DNA from: Bacillota bacterium
GTDB taxonomy: Bacteria > Bacillota > Clostridia > Lachnospirales > Cellulosilyticaceae
Length of the DNA stretch: 62,313 nt
Direction of reading: 5' to 3'
Assembly (NCBI GenBank): GCA_023436395.1
Contig: JAEZJJ010000085.1
Coordinates: 1-62,313 of the forward strand
Part shown: piece by piece, positions 46,211-54,776 of the stretch
Layout of the letters: every line of letters starts with the position of its first letter
Position numbering within the stretch: the stretch's first letter is position 1
Made by a program: the position numbers and the translations under genes
The notes under the pieces: generated by a model
The model's input: only the letters and a program-made list of their open reading frames with translations
Told to the model about the DNA's origin: nothing
Databases searched by the model: none

Positions 46211-46270
46211 AACATGATAAAAGTCTAAGTGAAGCTAAAAAATGAGCTTCACTTAGACTTTTATCATGTT
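46211..46270. terminator. Perfect 26-bp hairpin after the cdr pseudogene
   Basis: Arms 46211-46236 and 46245-46270 match exactly, with an 8-base loop. It is the duplicate of the 43836-43877 hairpin, and both are followed by a TTTTTCATTGTAGC sequence, which marks the end of the duplicated block. Confidence 0.85.
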
Positions 46271-46332
46271 AATACAGGAATTTTTCATTGTAGCTTAATT
46301 TTTAAACAGAAGGGTAAGAAGGCAAATCAATT

Positions 46333-47355
46333 TTAGATAATATATTTTAAATCCTTATAAGGAAAAAGAGCATCTAGTTCTTGAGTAAAAAAGGTCTTCA
46401 TCTCAGCAAGAGTTTCTTTACGATACACATATTTACCATAGCCAAATTGCCCATATTTAAATTGACGTTCTTCTTCAGTCATAGGGAGGCTATTATTAGG
46501 AAAAATTTCATTAATTCTCGTCTTAGCCCGAAGGGTATAGCGGTGAGAAATGACTTCAAAAATAATAGGATAGAGAGGTTTAACAGGAAACGCCTCTTTA
46601 ATATCTAATAGAAGCTGATGATATTCCTCTTTCCAATTAGGATAAATAAAAACAGGGGCAATAATAAAACCAACAGGATAACCTTTTGCAGCTAAACTAC
46701 TACAAGCTTTAATCCTAAGCTTGGCAGAAGCTGTACGATGTTCATAAGCATTAATAACTGTAGGGGTATTTAAGCTAAAGCGAATTTCAGTATGACCATT
46801 ATGGGGAAGATCTAATAAGCCATCAATATCATTATATTTGCTGACAAAACGAAAACGGGCATGTTCCTCCTGGCCAAAGTAAGTAATACATTTTGCTAAT
46901 GAATGGGTATAAGGTTCTACGGGCAGAGGATCTGAAGTAGCAGAACCCTCAAAGAGAGTGATTTTAGGAAGTCTTTCCTCCATATAGTTTTGTGCTTGAT
47001 TTAAAATCTCATCAATATTCACATGGACTCTAATAAAAGGCTTATCACCTAGTTGGGTATTCAAGTAGCAATATTCACATTGTCCCATGCAACCACTGAC
47101 AAGGGGAAGTTGGTAATGGGCAGAAGGTTTACAACTTTGAAATTTAAGGCTTTTTTTAATCCCTACAACGAGTGTCTGTTTGCCATGACCATATTGCTCA
47201 TGAAGGCCTTCTCCAGGGATATGTTTTTTGACTTGATTAGTTGCTACCTCAAGTAAATCGACTTTAGATTCTTGTTTAAAGTGATTGTAAAGAGTTTGCC
47301 CTAGAGGATAATCAAGAGCTCCCTTCTCAAATAAAACGCGTTGTGGAATAAACAT
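46333..47355 (-). CDS. splB: Spore photoproduct lyase-like radical SAM protein
   Basis: A 340-residue radical SAM protein of the SPL family, which reverses the spore-specific thymine photoproduct during germination. The cluster motif is Cys89-x3-Cys93-x2-Cys96 (SGCMGQCEYCYLN). Family blocks such as EIRFSLNTP and GYPVGFIIAPVF are present. In the segment FEGSATSDP an Ala appears where, from memory, the Bacillus enzyme has the hydrogen-donating Cys141 (FEAACTSD). Activity may therefore differ, or another Cys may serve. It suggests an endospore former. It stands alone. Confidence 0.85.
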   Translation of the reverse strand: MFIPQRVLFEKGALDYPLGQTLYNHFKQESKVDLLEVATNQVKKHIPGEGLHEQYGHGKQTLVVGIKKSLKFQSCKPSAHYQLPLVSGCMGQCEYCYLNTQLGDKPFIRVHVNIDEILNQAQNYMEERLPKITLFEGSATSDPLPVEPYTHSLAKCITYFGQEEHARFRFVSKYNDIDGLLDLPHNGHTEIRFSLNTPTVINAYEHRTASAKLRIKACSSLAAKGYPVGFIIAPVFIYPNWKEEYHQLLLDIKEAFPVKPLYPIIFEVISHRYTLRAKTRINEIFPNNSLPMTEEERQFKYGQFGYGKYVYRKETLAEMKTFFTQELDALFPYKDLKYII

Positions 47356-47460
47356 AGTTTCATCCTTTCATCAGTTGAAATAAAAACACTGCTTATTTTT
47401 AGCAATAAAACTTTAATTATGTATTCCTATAGACGTTAAAAAAATAGGATTAATATAATA

Positions 47461-47507
47461 AAAACAAGCTATAAATGATAGAAGAATACCATTTATAGCT
47501 TGTTTTT
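47461..47507. terminator. Bidirectional terminator
   Basis: AAAACAAGCTATAAATG (47461-47477) pairs with CATTTATAGCTTGTTTT (47490-47506). A T run follows on both strands. It ends the minus-strand ABC-F gene. Confidence 0.85.
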
Positions 47508-47516
47508 ATATAAAAC

Positions 47517-49421
47517 TTAGAGTTCTTCGCTTAAACTCTCCCATTCTTCGTAGTACTTCCCAATAGACTGGGTAAGTGCTTCTTTTTCTGTTAGAAGTAA
47601 ATTACTTTTATCATAGTTACTATACACTTCCTCAAGACAAAGTTGGGCATCAATAGCTGCAATTTTCTCTTCAGCCTCCGTAATGGATGCCTCTAATTTA
47701 GACATTTGATTTTGAATACGGCGCACTCTAGCTTGTTCTTCTTTTTGTTTTTGCCAGTCCATTTTATTAGTTGTGGTTTCAGATGAAACTGAAGCAATAG
47801 GGGCATTGGAAGTAGTTGCAGTGAGTTCCTTTTTCTTTTCTATATAGTAATCATAGTCACCTAAATATTCTTGTGTGCCCGTTCTAGACATTTCAATAAT
47901 CTTACTCGCTGTTTGATTAATAAAGTAGCGGTCATGAGAAACATAAAGGACAGTACCTTCATAGTTTAAAATGGCACTTTCTAAAATTTCCTTTGAAAGA
48001 ATATCTAAGTGGTTAGTAGGCTCATCTAGGATAAGGAAGTTGGCTTTAGAAAGCATGATTTTAGCTAAAGCGACACGGCCTTTTTCACCACCACTTAAAC
48101 TGCCAATGGTTTTAAACACATCTTCATTAGTAAAGAGAAAGGCAGCTAATACATTACGAATTTCTCCATTTTTAAGTTCAGGGAATGCATTTTGAATTTC
48201 TTCTATGATGGTGAGGGTTGGGTCCAAGGTAGCATGTTCTTGATCATAATAACCTACCACTACGTTAGTTCCCAACTTAAGGGTACCACTCGTAGGCGCC
48301 ATCTGATCTAAAATCATACGAAAGATAGTCGTTTTACCTACACCATTAGGTCCTACAAGGGCCACCTTATCCCCTTTTTTTATCTCTAGATTCATATGAC
48401 TGAAAATAGGTTCCGTATCAAAGGTTTTACTCAGCTCCTGAATGCTAAGAACATCATTGCCACTAACAAACCTTGGTGTGAGCACAAGCTGCATGGGTTT
48501 GTTATCAATCATTGGCACATCCATCACTTCAATTTTATCTAATGCCTTTTCACGACTGCGAGCACGTTTAATGGATTTTTCTCTATTGAATTGCTTGAGC
48601 TTAGCAATAACAGCCTGTTGATGGGCAATTTCTTTTTGTTGTTTTTCAAAGTGTTTCATAGCTACTTCATATTCTTTTTCACTTTTAACCATATAGTCAC
48701 TGTAATTGCCATTATAAACAAAGCTACGACCAAACTCTAAGTGAACTACTTTGGTTACAATCTTATCTAGAAAGTAACGGTCATGGGAAATAATGAGTAC
48801 TGCCCCTTTATACGAACGCAGGAAACCTTCTAACCATTCAATAGCTTCAATGTCCAAGTGGTTAGTGGGCTCATCCAGTAGTAAGAGGCTAGGTTCTTGA
48901 AGTAGAAGTTTACCTAATGCGACGCGATTTTTTTGCCCCCCTGATAAAATAGCAACAGGCTTGTCGTATATGCTCTCATCAAAGCCAAGGCCTTTAAGGA
49001 CACCTTTTACTAAACTTTTATATTCATAGCCCTTGCTATTTTCAAAGACTAAACGTTCAGCATCATACTTATGAATGAGCTCTTCAGAACCTGTCCTAGC
49101 AATTTCAGCCTCCATGGTATGAAGTTTTTCCTCTAGGGCAATGACTTCATCAAAAACATGAAGGAGCTCATCGTAAACGGTAGCAGTGGAATCAAGCTCC
49201 ATATGCTGCTTAAGATAGCCAATGGTACAATCTTTACTAGAAGAAATAGTGCCTTCGTCTGCCTCTAGTTCACCTGTTAGTATTTTGAAAAGGGTGGTTT
49301 TACCTACCCCATTATTTCCAATTAAAGCGACTTTTTCGTGATCTTCAATATGAAAACTAATATTTTTTATAACTTCGCGGTCAATAAATGTTTTCCTAAT
49401 ATTGCTACATGAAATAATCAT
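47517..49421 (-). CDS. ydiF: ABC-F ribosome-associated ATPase (YdiF-like)
   Basis: A cytosolic protein with two ATPase domains and no membrane part, 634 residues. Domain 1 has GNNGVGKTT, LSGGQKNR and LLLLDEPTNHLD; domain 2 has GPNGVGKTT, LSGGEKGR and LILDEPTNHLD. A linker of about 80 charged residues lies between them, and a C-terminal coiled coil (about 560-634) follows. ABC-F proteins act at the ribosomal E site in translation quality control or antibiotic resistance. Its position divergent from rex is the same as ydiF and ydiH(rex) in Bacillus, which supports the YdiF assignment. Confidence 0.9.
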   Translation of the reverse strand: MIISCSNIRKTFIDREVIKNISFHIEDHEKVALIGNNGVGKTTLFKILTGELEADEGTISSSKDCTIGYLKQHMELDSTATVYDELLHVFDEVIALEEKLHTMEAEIARTGSEELIHKYDAERLVFENSKGYEYKSLVKGVLKGLGFDESIYDKPVAILSGGQKNRVALGKLLLQEPSLLLLDEPTNHLDIEAIEWLEGFLRSYKGAVLIISHDRYFLDKIVTKVVHLEFGRSFVYNGNYSDYMVKSEKEYEVAMKHFEKQQKEIAHQQAVIAKLKQFNREKSIKRARSREKALDKIEVMDVPMIDNKPMQLVLTPRFVSGNDVLSIQELSKTFDTEPIFSHMNLEIKKGDKVALVGPNGVGKTTIFRMILDQMAPTSGTLKLGTNVVVGYYDQEHATLDPTLTIIEEIQNAFPELKNGEIRNVLAAFLFTNEDVFKTIGSLSGGEKGRVALAKIMLSKANFLILDEPTNHLDILSKEILESAILNYEGTVLYVSHDRYFINQTASKIIEMSRTGTQEYLGDYDYYIEKKKELTATTSNAPIASVSSETTTNKMDWQKQKEEQARVRRIQNQMSKLEASITEAEEKIAAIDAQLCLEEVYSNYDKSNLLLTEKEALTQSIGKYYEEWESLSEEL

Positions 49422-49499
49422 AGTATCCTCCTTGTCACGCTATCTTTTATTTTAGCAAAAAAGAAGGCAAATTAAAAGAAAGAGCATCAATAATCTACA

Positions 49500-49529
49500 T
49501 TGACAAAAAAAAATCCTAAATGCTATACT
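49500..49529 (+). promoter_or_regulatory. Promoter of rex
   Basis: TTGACA (49500-49505), 18-base spacer rich in A, TATACT (49524-49529). No obvious Rex operator (TTGTGAA-type palindrome) is seen here. Confidence 0.75.
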
Positions 49530-49565
49530 GAAATTAATAAAGTTTTACGTTGAGGAGATGAAAAG

Positions 49566-50243
49566 GTGACGGAAGATAAGAAAATTTCTATGAATGTAGT
49601 ACGTCGTTTACCACGTTATTACAGGTATTTGGGAGAATTGTTGCAAAAGGGAGTGACCAAAATCTCATCCAGAGAATTAAGTGAAAAGATGAATGTGACA
49701 GCCTCGCAAATTCGTCAAGATCTTAACAATTTTGGAGGTTTCGGACAACAAGGCTATGGTTATAATGTGGAGTACTTGCATACAGAGATAGGAAAAATAT
49801 TAGGCCTTAACCAAAATTACAAAATGATTATCGTAGGCGTAGGTAACTTAGGTCAAGCTATTGCCAACTCTACTTCTTTTAGTAAAAGAGGTTTTAATTT
49901 AATAGGTTTATTTGATGTTAACCCAAGACTGATCGGAATGAGTATACATGGCATAGAAGTACAAGATATTGACAAGATGGAGGAGTTCGTTAAAGAGAAT
50001 CAAGTAGAAATTGCCATTTTAACAATGCCAAAGACAAGAGTAAAAGAAACAGCGGAAAGCTTAGCTCAGTGGGGGATAAAAGGCTTATGGAATTTTTCAC
50101 CTGTGGATTTAGTAGTACCAGATACGGTTCAAGTGGAGAATGTACATCTATCACATAGTTTAATGACCTTAGCCTATAAAATTAATGAATGTGAAATAGA
50201 AACAGCAAAAAAAGCTAAAGAGCTAGAAGAAATTGAAGAATAA
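49566..50243 (+). CDS. rex: Redox-sensing transcriptional repressor Rex
   Basis: Senses the NADH/NAD ratio and represses fermentation and respiration genes. The N-terminal winged helix (RRLPRYYRYLGELL ... SSRELSEKMNVTASQIRQDLNNFG) is followed by a Rossmann fold with GVGNLGQA for NAD. It is 225 residues, with a GTG start after GAGGAG at 8-base spacing. It has its own promoter and terminator. Confidence 0.96.
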   Translation: MTEDKKISMNVVRRLPRYYRYLGELLQKGVTKISSRELSEKMNVTASQIRQDLNNFGGFGQQGYGYNVEYLHTEIGKILGLNQNYKMIIVGVGNLGQAIANSTSFSKRGFNLIGLFDVNPRLIGMSIHGIEVQDIDKMEEFVKENQVEIAILTMPKTRVKETAESLAQWGIKGLWNFSPVDLVVPDTVQVENVHLSHSLMTLAYKINECEIETAKKAKELEEIEE

Positions 50244-50251
50244 AAAATATA

Positions 50252-50297
50252 AAAAAGGTAGGTCTATATTAAAGAGGGAATATAGACCTACCTTTTT
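50252..50297. terminator. Terminator after rex
   Basis: A 19-bp perfect stem (50252-50270 with 50279-50297), with T runs on both strands. It could also end a minus-strand transcript coming from the 50.3-50.7 kb region. Confidence 0.88.
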
Positions 50298-50695
50298 GAT
50301 GTTTACCAGCCTCGTATTAAATTTTCATTTTACCTTAGTAAGCCTTTTTAGGCATAAAGATAGCTCCTCAGCACCCTTTAAGGTAAAGAGGCCTACCAAG
50401 ATAAGAGATGAAAGTTTAACCATGAGTGAGGAGCTCCTTAAAGTCTTGGCCCGGACAGTCCCACTATAGGAAGCCATGACCTTAAGACTCTGGTTTTAAC
50501 TTTATTTGGTCTTGCTAGATATAAAGACTATAAAATAACCTATAAGACGAGCGCCTCCCTTTACCCGAGCAATCAGTGAACATTTTCCTTAAGTCCAGAG
50601 GTACCTGTAACGACAGATTGAGACTTGGCTGACCCGGTCAGTTCCTCAGAATCTCGAAGTGGTGATTCTGCTACGAGAGGTTATTGTTTTATCTT
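50298..50695. ncRNA. Candidate structured non-coding RNA of about 400 nt, class unknown
   Basis: This stretch is clearly less AT-rich than its flanks, has no convincing gene, and is full of complementary segments. Local hairpins: 50342-50345/50350-50353, 50509-50513/50524-50528, 50605-50608/50613-50616, 50629-50633/50637-50641, 50648-50653/50664-50669 (the last enclosed by 50644-50647/50677-50680). Long-range helices: 50329-50337/50379-50387 (9 bp) and 50362-50370/50427-50435 (9 bp), which interleave as a pseudoknot; 50488-50493/50595-50600; and 50534-50541/50678-50685. I see no match to the RNase P, tmRNA, 6S, SRP, T-box or common riboswitch signatures that I know. The strand is uncertain: no strong promoter is evident on either side, and the rex terminator would suit a minus-strand RNA. 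Confidence 0.45.
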
Positions 50696-50777
50696 TATAC
50701 TCTATATATGTGATGAAAAGAGATATTCCCTAGTAAAAAATAAAAAATTTATTATTTGATTAAAATTGGGATACTAT

Positions 50778-50806
50778 TTTTGCATGTTTTAGCCTTATGG
50801 TATAAT
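50778..50806 (+). promoter_or_regulatory. Extended -10 promoter of the second ABC-F gene
   Basis: TGGTATAAT (50798-50806), an extended -10, with a weak -35 near TTTTGC (50778-50783). The leader before the gene is about 65 bases and shows no attenuator. Confidence 0.6.
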
Positions 50807-50877
50807 AGGATTAGAATGAAACATGAAATAGAAGTAAGGGAAAATAGATAAATTATATATTAAAAAAGGGGTAGAAT

Positions 50878-52689
50878 ATGCAATATAGAATCAATCATGG
50901 GTGTGTAGCTTTTGCTGCAGATATTATTTTAAAAGATATTAATTTTGAAATAAGGGATACAGAGAAAATTGCAGTGGTGGGAAGAAATGGTTGTGGAAAA
51001 ACCACCTTGCTTAAACTGATTTCAGGAGAAGTGGATTTGACCAAAAGGGATAGTGATGAAGATATTTTTATTGCAAAGTCAGGTAATCCTACCATTGGCT
51101 ACTTAAAGCAAATGACTTTTGAGGATGTCAGCCTATCTATGGAAGAGGAAATTCGAAAGGTATTTAAGCCCTATATAGAGATGCAAAAAGAATTAGAACA
51201 AAAGCGTCAGCGGATGGAAGAACATCCTTGTGAAGAAAATATTTTAGCCTATACCAAAGTGGAAGAACGCTTTACAGAGTTAGGTGGTTATTTTTATGAA
51301 AAAGAATATGAAATGATGATTCGCCAGTTTGGTTTTTCAGAGGAAGATAAAGTAAAACCATTAAGTGAGTTTTCAGGAGGACAACAAACGAAAATTTCTT
51401 TTATTAAAATGTTGCTTGAAAAGCCAGATATTTTACTTTTAGATGAGCCCACCAATCATTTGGATATTGAAACCATTAAGTGGTTAGAAACGTATCTAAA
51501 GAGTTATAAAAGGGCGGTGGTGATCGTATCTCATGACCGTATGTTTTTAGATAATATCGTAGATGTCGTTTATGAAATTGAATATGGGAAGACCATGAGG
51601 TATAAGGGAAATTATACTGCCTTTATAGAGCAGAAAAGGAAAAATTGGGATAAGCAAGCCAAAGATTATGAGTTGCAACAAAAGGAAATTAAAAGGCTAC
51701 AGGCTATAATTGATAAATTTAAGCATCATCCAACAAAGGTATCTATGGCAAGGTCTAAAATGAAGCAGATTGAACATATGGAGTTAGTTCCCTCGCCTCA
51801 GCGGTATGATACGAGAACTTTTCATGCACAGTTTAATCCTGAAGTGGAGACAGGAAAAGAAGTGCTAACGGTTAGAAATTTAGGTGTTGGGTATGAGGTA
51901 GGCAAAGTACTCTCTATAGTAAATATGTCTTTAGAGAAAGGACAAAAGGTTGGGATTATAGGCGGTAATGGATTAGGAAAGTCTACATTTTTAAAAACGA
52001 TAACAGATAGGCTACCTGCTTTAGAAGGAGAATATAACTATGGTATTCGCGTGAAAATCGGTTACTTTGATCAGCAGATGGCCCAATATACCAGCGACAA
52101 GCAAGTGATTGAGGATTATTGGGATGAATTTCCTGATATGACTCATACTGAAGTTAGAAGTGCATTAGGGGCATTTTCATTTAGTGGAGATGATGTATTT
52201 AAGAAAGTACATATGTTATCAGGTGGAGAAAGAGTGCGTTTAGCACTATGTAAGATATTTACGACCAAGCCCAATTTCTTGATTTTAGATGAGCCTACGA
52301 ATCATATGGATATTATAGGACAAGAAACTTTAGAGCACATGCTAAAAGATTATACGGGAACGGTTTTATTTGTTTCCCATGATCGTTATTTCATTAAGCA
52401 AATCTCAGATAAATTACTGGTTTTTGAGCCGAATAGAAAAACAGATTTTTATGATTATGGCTATGAGGAGTATTTGGAGAAAAAGATGAGGGAAGTAGAT
52501 GGACAAGAAAATGATAAAGTAACTAAAAAGTCAATTACAGGTACACCTATACTAGTAGTGAGTGAGACGACTCTAAGTGGTGAAAAAAAGGGAGATAATC
52601 CAGGGAAAGAACGTGCAAAGCTTGAAAGAAAATTGAAGAAAGCAGAAGAAAATGTGGTACTATGTGAGAAAGAAATGGATGCTTTATAA
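50878..52689 (+). CDS. ABC-F ATPase, C-terminal end cut by an in-frame TAA
   Basis: A second twin-ATPase ABC-F protein, distinct from the YdiF-like one. Domain 1 has GRNGCGKTT, FSGGQQTK and LLLDEPTNHLD; domain 2 has GGNGLGKST, LSGGERVR and LILDEPTNHMD. TAA at 52687-52689 stops the frame in the middle of the C-terminal coiled coil. The same frame continues with typical ABC-F coiled-coil sequence (ending EEWETC...) up to TAA 52843-52845, so the ancestral product was 52 residues longer. Both ATPase domains are intact, so the shorter protein could still work. ABC-F proteins act on the ribosome. Confidence 0.87.
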   Translation: MQYRINHGCVAFAADIILKDINFEIRDTEKIAVVGRNGCGKTTLLKLISGEVDLTKRDSDEDIFIAKSGNPTIGYLKQMTFEDVSLSMEEEIRKVFKPYIEMQKELEQKRQRMEEHPCEENILAYTKVEERFTELGGYFYEKEYEMMIRQFGFSEEDKVKPLSEFSGGQQTKISFIKMLLEKPDILLLDEPTNHLDIETIKWLETYLKSYKRAVVIVSHDRMFLDNIVDVVYEIEYGKTMRYKGNYTAFIEQKRKNWDKQAKDYELQQKEIKRLQAIIDKFKHHPTKVSMARSKMKQIEHMELVPSPQRYDTRTFHAQFNPEVETGKEVLTVRNLGVGYEVGKVLSIVNMSLEKGQKVGIIGGNGLGKSTFLKTITDRLPALEGEYNYGIRVKIGYFDQQMAQYTSDKQVIEDYWDEFPDMTHTEVRSALGAFSFSGDDVFKKVHMLSGGERVRLALCKIFTTKPNFLILDEPTNHMDIIGQETLEHMLKDYTGTVLFVSHDRYFIKQISDKLLVFEPNRKTDFYDYGYEEYLEKKMREVDGQENDKVTKKSITGTPILVVSETTLSGEKKGDNPGKERAKLERKLKKAEENVVLCEKEMDAL

Positions 52690-52855
52690 GCAGAACTTAT
52701 GGCACCTCACAATGTTTCAAACTATTCTAAATTAGGTGAGATTCAAAAAAGCATAGATGAAAAGGAAGAAGCCTTAATTTTACTTATGGAAGAATGGGAA
52801 ACATGTCAACACCTACTAGAAATACATTATAAAGAAAATCTATAAGATTAAGATA

Positions 52856-52913
52856 ATCATAACGCGTAGCACATAATCAATTTTTATATTGCATATGTGC
52901 TACGCGTTATGAT
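52856..52913. repeat. Perfect 20-bp inverted repeat, GC-rich core
   Basis: Arms 52856-52875 and 52894-52913 (core AACGCGTAGCACATA and its complement), 18-base loop. It lies between the convergent ABC-F and DUF1846 genes. There is no clear T run, so it may be a weak terminator, an mRNA-end stabiliser or a protein site. Confidence 0.7.
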
Positions 52914-52941
52914 ATTTAAAGCTCTATTTCATTAGTGATAA

Positions 52942-54414
52942 CTAAATAGTTTTGTTCTCATAGACTGCTTCGTTAGTAAACTGAATACCAAGTTTTTTGA
53001 AGGTCTTTATATCAACAGGAGATAAGATAACAGTAGTATGGAGTTGACAACCAGCTAATTTGGGGAGCTGTTCTAATGCTAATTTAGCATTTGGATCGGT
53101 AACAGCACACATAGAAAGTGCAATGAGAATCTCATCTGTATGTAAACGAGGATTTTTACTACTTAGATAGTTTGTCTTTAATGTTTGAATAGGTTCTATA
53201 AAGAAAGGCGAGATGAGATGAATGGAATCATCAATGCCTCCTAGCACTTTAACTGCATTTAATAGAACAGCCGATGAGGCACCTAGAAGATCACCTGTTT
53301 TACCAGTGATAATTGTACCATCTTTAAGTTCTAGTGCTGCAGCAGGCAAGTGAGTTGCATCAGCTAATGTATTGGCAACAGGGACAACTGAGCGGTCATT
53401 AGGTGTGATTTTCGCCTGTTTCATCAATAGTTCTATTTTATATACTTCGTCTTTGACAGCTTCATCTTTGACCAGGCGGTTTAGTGAATGATAATAACGA
53501 CGGATGATTTCTTGGTTAGAAGCCTCTTGGCATATTGCGTCATCCATGATACAGTTCCCTGCCATATTAACCCCCATGTCTGTTGGAGATGCATATGGAC
53601 AGCTTCCATAAATACCTTCAAACATGGCGGCAAGTACAGGATATATTTCAACATCACGGTTGTAGTTTACTGTGGTTATACCATAGGTATCTAAGTGGAA
53701 AGGATCAATCATGTTAACATCATTAAGATCTGCTGTGGCCGCTTCATAGGCTAGATTTACAGGATGCTTGAGAGGCAGATTCCAAATAGGGAAAGTCTCG
53801 AATTTAGCATATCCAGCTTTAATACCACGCTTATTTTCATGATATAACTGCGAAAGGCAAGTAGCCATCTTACCACTACCTGGTCCTGGTGCAGTTACTA
53901 CCACTAATGGATGAGTTGTTTCCACATAATCATTTTTACCATAACCTTCTTCGCTGATGATATGAGAGATATTATTAGGGTAACCTTCTATAGAATAGTG
54001 ATGATATACCCTAATATCCATGTTTTCTAATTTGCGTTGAAATAGATTAATAGATGCCTGACCTGTGTAACATGTAATCACAACACTACTTACATAGAGC
54101 CCCTTTTCTCTGTAGACCTCTATAAGACGAAGAACATCTTCATCATAGGGGATGCCTAAATCATGTCTCACTTTATTATTTTCAATGTCGGCTGCATTAA
54201 TAGAAATGATGATTTCTGCCTGGTCTGATAGCTGCAAGAGCATTTGAAGTTTACTGTCAGGGGAAAAGCCTGGAAGAACACGTGATGCATGATAGTCATC
54301 AAACAACTTACCACCAAACTCTAAATAGAGCTTGTCTCCAAATTGACTAATACGTTCACGAATGTGTTCAGATTGCATAGTTAAATACTGAAGATTATCA
54401 AATCCTATTTTCAT
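52942..54414 (-). CDS. DUF1846 family protein
   Basis: A 490-residue cytosolic protein with the MKIGFDNLQYLTMQSEHIRERI opening and the P-loop-like VVTAPGPGSGKMATCLSQLYHE of the DUF1846 family. The family is widespread in Firmicutes and its function is undefined, although the P-loop suggests nucleotide binding. Its length is as expected. An AAGGAAG site lies 7 bases before the ATG. It stands alone. Confidence 0.88.
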   Translation of the reverse strand: MKIGFDNLQYLTMQSEHIRERISQFGDKLYLEFGGKLFDDYHASRVLPGFSPDSKLQMLLQLSDQAEIIISINAADIENNKVRHDLGIPYDEDVLRLIEVYREKGLYVSSVVITCYTGQASINLFQRKLENMDIRVYHHYSIEGYPNNISHIISEEGYGKNDYVETTHPLVVVTAPGPGSGKMATCLSQLYHENKRGIKAGYAKFETFPIWNLPLKHPVNLAYEAATADLNDVNMIDPFHLDTYGITTVNYNRDVEIYPVLAAMFEGIYGSCPYASPTDMGVNMAGNCIMDDAICQEASNQEIIRRYYHSLNRLVKDEAVKDEVYKIELLMKQAKITPNDRSVVPVANTLADATHLPAAALELKDGTIITGKTGDLLGASSAVLLNAVKVLGGIDDSIHLISPFFIEPIQTLKTNYLSSKNPRLHTDEILIALSMCAVTDPNAKLALEQLPKLAGCQLHTTVILSPVDIKTFKKLGIQFTNEAVYENKTI

Positions 54415-54611
54415 TTTTTGACTTCCTTCTTATTTGTAAAATTTATTCTACATAAATACCTTATAGAAATAAGTTTAACATAGATAATAAAAAATGCCAA
54501 AATATCCTTTGTAAAAATGTATTTTGTAATAAAATGAATTATTTTAAATAAAATTACTATTTTAATTTATATGTAAATTTGATATATTACTACTAACAAA
54601 TAGAAATTTAA

Positions 54612-54776
54612 CTTGATAGTATAATTGATGCTAGGAGATTTTATACCATACTTGCCAATGGCGAAAATGAAGTAGATAAAGTCTTAGCTGTTTATAAAGA
54701 TGGGACAGTCATGGCACCATATGGACTTGTCGTGAATTTGTTAATTGTAGGAGGTGGAGGTGATTTATTTTTTTAG
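54612..54776 (+). pseudogene. Possible gene remnant before ydcF
   Basis: An open stretch of about 55 codons with protein-like composition (DARRFYTILANGENEVDK...) and no start codon or ribosome site. It ends at TAG 54774-54776, inside the beginning of the next gene. It looks like the 3' fragment of a lost gene, family unknown. Bases 54415-54611 before it are AT-rich, with nothing recognisable. Confidence 0.3.

Noticed and set aside
50233..50469. 78-codon ORF after rex
   Set aside because: It runs through the rex terminator stem and has no ribosome site; the composition is not protein-like. The region fits a structured RNA better.
50298..50695. RNase P, tmRNA, SRP RNA or a T-box/riboswitch
   Set aside because: The conserved signatures I know for these classes were not found on either strand.
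37727..52845. Reassignment of TAA as a sense codon
   Set aside because: Several in-frame TAA codons were seen, but most intact genes in the window end with TAA, so the code is standard and these are mutations or rare readthrough.
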